Below, one piece after another: positions 40,188-44,801 of a stretch of 44,801 nucleotides of DNA. Made by a program: the position numbers and the translations under genes. This stretch comes from an uncultured Lactobacillus sp. Its GTDB lineage: Bacteria; Bacillota; Bacilli; Lactobacillales; Lactobacillaceae. Position 1 is the first letter of the stretch; every line of letters starts with the position of its first letter. The stretch lies in assembly GCA_937874695.1 (NCBI GenBank), contig CALNAJ010000004.1:1-44801 (forward strand), read 5' to 3'. The notes beneath the pieces were generated by a model that worked only from the letters and a program-made list of their open reading frames with translations, was not told the DNA's origin and ran no database searches.

Positions 40188-40529
40188 ATGTGGTTAGCCT
40201 TACATTTTTGGACCTGGATCATCCTGACGATTCTGGTGATCGTTGGTCTGACGCGGCACTCGGAAAAGCGAGTGACCCAATTTTTACTACTGGCAAGACT
40301 GGCCTACCTGGTCATGATTATTAGTGGCGTTGTCCTGAGTATTCGGACGTTCGGCCATGCACCCCTGTTGATCAGTCTCAAGTTTGCCTTGGGAATTGCG
40401 ACCATCGCGCTGATTGAAATCAGCTTTGGCCGTAAAATGGAACGCGACACCCCTCACCTGATCTACTGGATCTTGGGCATCGTCGGTTTGATTACGGTTG
40501 GCCTGGGCCTGACACTGGCTTTTCGGTAA
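40188..40529 (+). CDS. YisL-like (UPF0344/DUF1516) membrane protein
   Basis: 113 residues from ATG at 40188, with AAGGGAG upstream; the GTG at 40167 precedes the ribosome binding site and is unlikely. Four hydrophobic segments are visible (about 3-20, 32-52, 59-79 and 90-112), with a charged GRKMERDTPH loop. The family has no assigned function. Confidence 0.8.
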   Translation: MWLALHFWTWIILTILVIVGLTRHSEKRVTQFLLLARLAYLVMIISGVVLSIRTFGHAPLLISLKFALGIATIALIEISFGRKMERDTPHLIYWILGIVGLITVGLGLTLAFR

Positions 40530-40538
40530 TAACAAAGA

Positions 40539-40676
40539 GTGGGACAGCAGGCGATTAGCTAGCTGCCTGCTGCCCCACGTTTCGACCGCATAAAATTAAA
40601 CAACAATAGAGTCCGGGATTTTATATCCCAGGCCTGTAAACAAAACGGACCCGCTCGTCATGAGCAGGTCCGTTTT
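40539..40676. terminator. Two hairpins between convergent yisL-like and racD genes
   Basis: GTGGGACAGCAGGC (40539-40552) pairs with GCCTGCTGCCCCAC (40565-40578), one mismatch. AAAACGGACCCGCTC (40642-40656) pairs with GAGCAGGTCCGTTTT (40662-40676), with T tracts on both strands; this second one is a good bidirectional terminator. Confidence 0.8.
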
Positions 40677-40688
40677 TGACTATCTAAC

Positions 40689-41399
40689 TTATTTATGACG
40701 CATCTTCAACGCCAGTTCCAGCGTCCGGTCGACCAAAATAGATTGGCTGTCGGCCGTTGGGAAAGTCGTCTCGGGTTCCCGTTCCTGAGCCAATGACAGC
40801 TCCGTACAACCCAAGATGACCACGTCGGCATGCTGTTCCGTCATCATTTCACGAATGATATGGTGGAACAAGTCGGCGTTCACTTCGTTGTTTTCTTTGA
40901 TATAGTGATAAATCAGTTCCATCGTCTCGGCTTCGATAGCTTCGGTTGGCAGGACAGGCGTTAACCCCGCTGCCTTTACCTCGTCCTCGTAGACCTTATC
41001 GGTGATAGTGCCCTGCGTCCCGGTGATCCCAATGCGCTTGGCATCCGGATACCGACGTTTGATTTCCTTAACGGTCTCACGCGGCATGTGCAGAATGGGA
41101 ATGTCGGTGGCCGCTTGCAAATCGTCATAGAAATAATGCGCCGTGTTGCAAGGCAACGTGAAGAACTCAGGGTGTAGCTGACTCTGTTGCTGAATATCTT
41201 CTAACAAGCTCGGTAGCGGATTGGGCTGACTGTGATCCAAAATGTAGTCCGTCCGGTCCGGCACCGTGGCGTGGTTGACCAAAATATAATTCAAATACTC
41301 CTGATCGGCGTGAGCTGGCGTCCGTAAGTTCAATTGATGTAAATAACTTTCGGTGGCCATGGTGCCCATGCCGCCAATAATCGTAAAGAATTTTTGCAT
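40689..41399 (-). CDS. racD: Aspartate racemase (Asp/Glu racemase family)
   Basis: 236 residues. IIGGMGTMATESYLHQLN opens the fold, and the two catalytic cysteines lie in LPCNTAHYFYDD (about residue 84) and ILGCTELSLA (about 198). It interconverts L- and D-aspartate without cofactor. It starts 5 bases after the D-aspartate ligase stop, with AAGGGG before the ATG. The ligase-racemase pair is as described for Enterococcus faecium, so its product is most likely D-Asp for the peptidoglycan cross-bridge rather than D-Glu. Confidence 0.9.
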   Translation of the reverse strand: MQKFFTIIGGMGTMATESYLHQLNLRTPAHADQEYLNYILVNHATVPDRTDYILDHSQPNPLPSLLEDIQQQSQLHPEFFTLPCNTAHYFYDDLQAATDIPILHMPRETVKEIKRRYPDAKRIGITGTQGTITDKVYEDEVKAAGLTPVLPTEAIEAETMELIYHYIKENNEVNADLFHHIIREMMTEQHADVVILGCTELSLAQEREPETTFPTADSQSILVDRTLELALKMRHK

Positions 41400-41404
41400 G
41401 GCAA

Positions 41405-42658
41405 TTACCCCTTGTTTTCTGCGAAGTACTTCTTGAAGTTAACCGTGTAGTTGTGTTGCATCCACTGGATCAGGGCCCAACGCTTCAAATTCATGTCTTG
41501 ATCATAACGATACGTGGTCCCATACTTGCCCGCTGCAATCAGTTTGAGCGCGCGTTCCTTGTCGGCATTCTCACGCGTGTACTGCTTGAACACCTTGACC
41601 GGTACCCCTAACCATAGAGCGTGTTGACTTTCGTCCTTGTTCCCATAAACAGTCGGTGCATCAACCAGTTCACCTTTAACATAGTCCTTAACGACCCAGT
41701 CTGCAAGGTTGTAGCCGTTTAACGTTACGAAGAAACTGCTCCGCCCTTGCCGCAAGTTGATTTCAAACAACTTGAAGCTGTGGTCACGGACATCATACTT
41801 CATGTCAAAGTTGGCATAACCGGTGAAGTCGATGGCTTCCAGGAAGGTTTGAATATTCTTGTAAATCGTTTCGTTGTATTCCGGAATGATGGCCACGTAG
41901 TTACCGATAGCTGATGGTGCGGGATCTTCCAACAGTGGATGGCCCAAGCACATCATCTTCACGTGATGGTGTTGATCCACGTAGGCATTCAGCACCCGCA
42001 TGTTGCTGTCATCACCGGGCACAAAGTCCTGTAGGATCAGGTCGGAGGTATAGCCGTTGGCGTAGGCCTTAGCCACAATATCCTTGAACTCAGCTTCACT
42101 CTGAATCCGGAAAGCTTTCTTCCGCCCTTCAAAGTGCACGTCGAGCCATTCCACACTGTTGGCTGGCTTCAAGGCAACTGGGTAGTCAAAGGGTTGTTCA
42201 ACATCCCCACTGGCCGCTTCATCCTTGGTAATGATCCGCGTTGCCGGGTAAGGCAAGTCGTAGGTATCACACACCTTGTAAAAGTTTTCCTTGTTGTTGA
42301 GGTGCCGCAACTTATCGTAATCGATGTATGGGCAGATAAAGACATCTTCTAGTTCGGCCTTGTGCTTACTGATCAGTTGGGCATAGCCATCCCCACAACC
42401 GATTAAAATAACGGGTTCAGGGTGATTGGCATACCGTTCCTTGAGCTTCCGCATGGTTTCGATCCAGACGGGATCCTCATCGAAACCGGGAATCAATTCC
42501 AGATTAACCACTTTGGTGTAGCGGGTCGGGGCCAACTGAATGCTGGCGAAGGCCTGAACGGGTTCATGGTACAGATCGTAAAATGACCGGGCCATCCCGT
42601 AAACGTTGAAGTCACTCCCCAACAGAATTGGGGTGAATTTTACGCCATTGTTTTCCAT
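41405..42658 (-). CDS. D-aspartate ligase (ATP-grasp), peptidoglycan cross-bridge
   Basis: 417 residues. FTPILLGSDFNVYGMARSFYDLY, LAPTRYTKVVN and CGDGYAQLISKHK match the Aslfm type of D-aspartate ligase, and the ATP-grasp core continues with PYPATRIITKDEA, YPVALKPANSVEW and FEINLRQGRSSFF. It ligates the beta-carboxyl of D-Asp to the epsilon-amine of Lys3 in the UDP-MurNAc pentapeptide, in the cytoplasm. It lies between racD and an asparagine synthetase-like gene on one strand, so the three probably act together. The ribosome binding site (AAGGGA) is rather far (13 bases) from the ATG. Confidence 0.88.
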   Translation of the reverse strand: MENNGVKFTPILLGSDFNVYGMARSFYDLYHEPVQAFASIQLAPTRYTKVVNLELIPGFDEDPVWIETMRKLKERYANHPEPVILIGCGDGYAQLISKHKAELEDVFICPYIDYDKLRHLNNKENFYKVCDTYDLPYPATRIITKDEAASGDVEQPFDYPVALKPANSVEWLDVHFEGRKKAFRIQSEAEFKDIVAKAYANGYTSDLILQDFVPGDDSNMRVLNAYVDQHHHVKMMCLGHPLLEDPAPSAIGNYVAIIPEYNETIYKNIQTFLEAIDFTGYANFDMKYDVRDHSFKLFEINLRQGRSSFFVTLNGYNLADWVVKDYVKGELVDAPTVYGNKDESQHALWLGVPVKVFKQYTRENADKERALKLIAAGKYGTTYRYDQDMNLKRWALIQWMQHNYTVNFKKYFAENKG

Positions 42659-42708
42659 AACTATTTTAAAGTCCCTTCACAACTACTTTTATCTGAACAA
42701 ACGCAAGC

Positions 42709-42744
42709 AAGGTTGTTAGCGGACGAGTCCAATAGCAACCTTGA
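42709..42744. repeat. Inverted repeat between asnB-like gene and D-Asp ligase gene
   Basis: CAAGGTTG (42709-42716) and CAACCTTG (42737-42744) with a 20-base spacer. On the minus strand it follows the amidotransferase stop and precedes the ligase start, so it could attenuate or process the transcript; there is no T tract. Confidence 0.4.
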
Positions 42745-42788
42745 GCGTTATATACGCGTCGTAAGCATGCACGGCGCATCTTAAATTA

Positions 42789-44672
42789 TTAAACTTGTGT
42801 CCGGTGGACCAGATCAACCGTCTTGGCCGTCGTGTCTTCTGGGAAGTAAACTTCGTACCAGAGGATGAACGTGTAGATGGTAAAGATCTTTTGCATGCTG
42901 GACTTACCGTTGATGTGTTCACGTAAGATATCCATCAAGGCTTCGGTATCAAAGAACTTGTGGGCCACGTCAGAATTGAAGGCTTCAATGATCCGTGACT
43001 TGTAAGGTTCCGTCTTGATCCAAGTAGCGATTGGGGATGGGAAGCCCATCTTTTCCTTCTTCGCTACCCGTTCTGGCAATTCGGCTTCGGCAGCGGCCCG
43101 CAGAGAAACCTTCGTTTCATCCGTGTGAATCCGCGTCTTCACTGGCATGGTAGCGGCAAACTTCGCCACTTCCTTATCAACCAATGGGGTCCGAACTTCC
43201 AGGGAGTTCGCCATACTCATCCGGTCGGCCTTGTGTAAAATATCGTAAGGTAACCAGGTGTTGATGTCGAAGTATTGCATTTGCGTCATTTCATCCAAGC
43301 CCTTAACGTCATCAAACAAGTGCTTAGTGTAAGCCCCAGCATCTTGGTTGAGCTTAGGGTTCTTCAGAATCTTGTTCCGGTCATGGTAGTCAAAGACATA
43401 GTTGACCCGGTAGTAGCGTTCGCTCAATGGCTGTGCACCACGCACCAGGAACCGCCGACCATGGAACCGAGGGAACTTTTCGGCGATGCCACCCAGCATC
43501 TTCCGAATACCCTTTGGCACCCACTTCTGGTAACGTTCGAATGGAATGGCTTCAAGGTAAGTGTTGTAACCCCCGAAGAATTCATCGGCCCCTTCACCAG
43601 ACAGGGCAACCTTTACGGATTCACGCGTTCCTTTAGACAAGTAGTATAACTGCATCGCTGAAGGGTTAGATAATGGTTCGTCCATGTAGTACATGATGGT
43701 TGGCAGGATATCAAAGTAATCCTCACCCGTCATGTAGAGTGGCGTGTTCTTTTGCTTGATTTCCTTGGCAAACTCAGTGGACCAGCTCAATTCACTGTAC
43801 TTAGAGTTCTTGAACCCTAAGGAGAAGGATTGAATTGGCTTGAGCTTGGAGGCTTCGTTCAGCACGTAGGAAGAATCGATCCCACTGGATAAGAAGCTCC
43901 CCACTTCAACATCGGCAATCATATGCGCCTTAACGGATTCGTCAACGATACCACGAATCTTCTTGGCATCTTCTTCAACCGTTTGGCTGTTGTCGATGTG
44001 ATCGTAGTTGAATTTGAAGTAACGGTGCGTTTCCGTTTCCCCGTTCGCATGATGAATGAAGTATTGACCAGGCAATACCTTGTAAACGTTCTTGAACATG
44101 GTGTCCCGTGATGGGATGAATTCAAAACTCAAGTGAATTGGCAATAAGGTCTCGTTGAATTCCTTCTTGAAGTTTGGATGTTCGAGGAAGGCTTTGATTT
44201 CAGAAGCCCACAGGAACGTCTTGCCATCGTCATAGTAATACATTGGCTTGATACCGAAGTGATCCCGGGCACCAAAGACTTCATTCTTCGTCTTGTCGTA
44301 AATGGCAAAGGCGTACATTCCCCGAAGCCGGTCCAACAGCTTAGGACCCCAAGCATCGTAACCATGGATCAAAACTTCAGAATCCACGTCCGTTTGGAAT
44401 TCGTAGCCGAGCTTTTGTAAGTCAGCTCGAATTTCTTTGTAGTTATAAATTTCACCATTAAAAGTTAAGACCTTGGTTTGGTCCCGGTTGTACATTGGTT
44501 GCTTACCGTGAGCCAAGTCAATGATCGACAAGCGGCGGAAACCCATAACAGCTTGGTCATCACTGAAGTAAGCCTCGTCATCTGGTCCCCGGTGCTTGAT
44601 GCGGTCTGCCATATCGTTAATCGTGGTAGCCGGAACATCCTTTTGGTTCACGTAGCCAACGAATCCACACAT
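42789..44672 (-). CDS. asnB: Asparagine synthetase (glutamine-hydrolysing) family; probable cross-bridge D-Asp amidase
   Basis: 627 residues from ATG at 44672, which puts Cys2 (MCGFVGYVN) as the N-terminal nucleophile of the class II glutaminase; the frame to 44723 is not the start. AGGGG lies upstream. The N-terminal amidotransferase (1-200; RRLSIIDLAHGKQP, FNGEIYNY) feeds ammonia to an AsnB synthetase domain with the PP-loop SSGIDSSYV (about 263-271) and SGEGADEFFGGY. Free L-Asn synthesis is possible, but the next genes make D-Asp and attach it to peptidoglycan precursors, and in Lactococcus lactis the related AsnH amidates that D-Asp. That role is therefore favoured (inference). Confidence 0.85.
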   Translation of the reverse strand: MCGFVGYVNQKDVPATTINDMADRIKHRGPDDEAYFSDDQAVMGFRRLSIIDLAHGKQPMYNRDQTKVLTFNGEIYNYKEIRADLQKLGYEFQTDVDSEVLIHGYDAWGPKLLDRLRGMYAFAIYDKTKNEVFGARDHFGIKPMYYYDDGKTFLWASEIKAFLEHPNFKKEFNETLLPIHLSFEFIPSRDTMFKNVYKVLPGQYFIHHANGETETHRYFKFNYDHIDNSQTVEEDAKKIRGIVDESVKAHMIADVEVGSFLSSGIDSSYVLNEASKLKPIQSFSLGFKNSKYSELSWSTEFAKEIKQKNTPLYMTGEDYFDILPTIMYYMDEPLSNPSAMQLYYLSKGTRESVKVALSGEGADEFFGGYNTYLEAIPFERYQKWVPKGIRKMLGGIAEKFPRFHGRRFLVRGAQPLSERYYRVNYVFDYHDRNKILKNPKLNQDAGAYTKHLFDDVKGLDEMTQMQYFDINTWLPYDILHKADRMSMANSLEVRTPLVDKEVAKFAATMPVKTRIHTDETKVSLRAAAEAELPERVAKKEKMGFPSPIATWIKTEPYKSRIIEAFNSDVAHKFFDTEALMDILREHINGKSSMQKIFTIYTFILWYEVYFPEDTTAKTVDLVHRTQV

Positions 44673-44753
44673 GTGCGTATCCCCTTTTTCCTGTTTATTA
44701 TTAAGTCTAATTTGGTCGTTCATTAAAATTTAAATGAAACACAACACCCATCA

Positions 44754-44759
44754 TTTTAG
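44754..44759 (-). promoter_or_regulatory. Possible -10 of the asnB-like gene
   Basis: Minus strand TAAAAT in an AT-rich region about 80 bases before the ATG; no convincing -35. The window ends 42 bases further upstream. Confidence 0.25.
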
Positions 44760-44801
44760 CAAATTTATTTCGGGAATACCATATTATTAAGGATTCTTAA
44801 A

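Overview
The window looks like chromosomal DNA of a low-to-medium GC lactic acid bacterium of the Lactobacillaceae, most plausibly Levilactobacillus or a close relative (inference). The reasons are strong AGGAGG-type ribosome binding sites, Bacillus/Lactobacillus gene order (coiA-pepF, spxH, relQ-nadK-rluD, trmB-ytmP, ecsAB/hit/yhaH/prsA/yhaMNO/yheA/pbp, argR-argS), a KxYKxGKxW surface protein with GtfA/GtfB-type glycosyltransferases, and genes for a D-Asp cross-bridge, which fits a Lys-D-Asp peptidoglycan.

Layout. 1-12.4 kb is an accessory surface island on the minus strand: a very large Ser/Ala-rich adhesin that runs off the left edge into Ser-Asp repeats; a 0.9-kb intergenic stretch with a possible orphan small transcript; two tandem membrane-anchored matrixin-like proteins, one of which has lost two of its three zinc ligands; and three GtfA/GtfB (TagE5/TagE6)-like glycosyltransferases with a candidate CcpA site at their promoter. 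12.4-23.5 kb is conserved housekeeping: rluD, nadK, relQ, spxH, degV, pepF, coiA, trmB, ccrZ/ytmP and ecsBA. 24-34.2 kb holds hit, a YtxH-like gene, prsA, yhaM-yhaN-yhaO, yheA and a class A PBP. 34.6-37.6 kb holds argR, argS with a T-box leader, and a tRNA-Gly(CCC). 37.7-40.5 kb has a DUF2187 protein, a secreted amidase with a perfect WalR-type box upstream, a RibD/DHFR-like reductase and a YisL-like membrane protein. 40.7-44.7 kb holds racD, a D-aspartate ligase and an asparagine synthetase-like amidotransferase, likely a module that makes and amidates the D-Asp cross-bridge.

Working together. The left island probably makes, glycosylates and perhaps processes one surface adhesin; that link is inferred from proximity and families. 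PrsA, EcsAB, the PBP, the amidase and the D-Asp genes all act on secretion or on the cell wall.

The most unusual signal is a family of intergenic repeats at about 23.67, 25.97, 31.27 and 35.23 kb. Three copies of roughly 195-227 bp share conserved blocks, while their stems differ in sequence but keep pairing (compensatory changes). The fourth copy is a 73-bp internal-deletion form that keeps both ends. I do not recognise this family.
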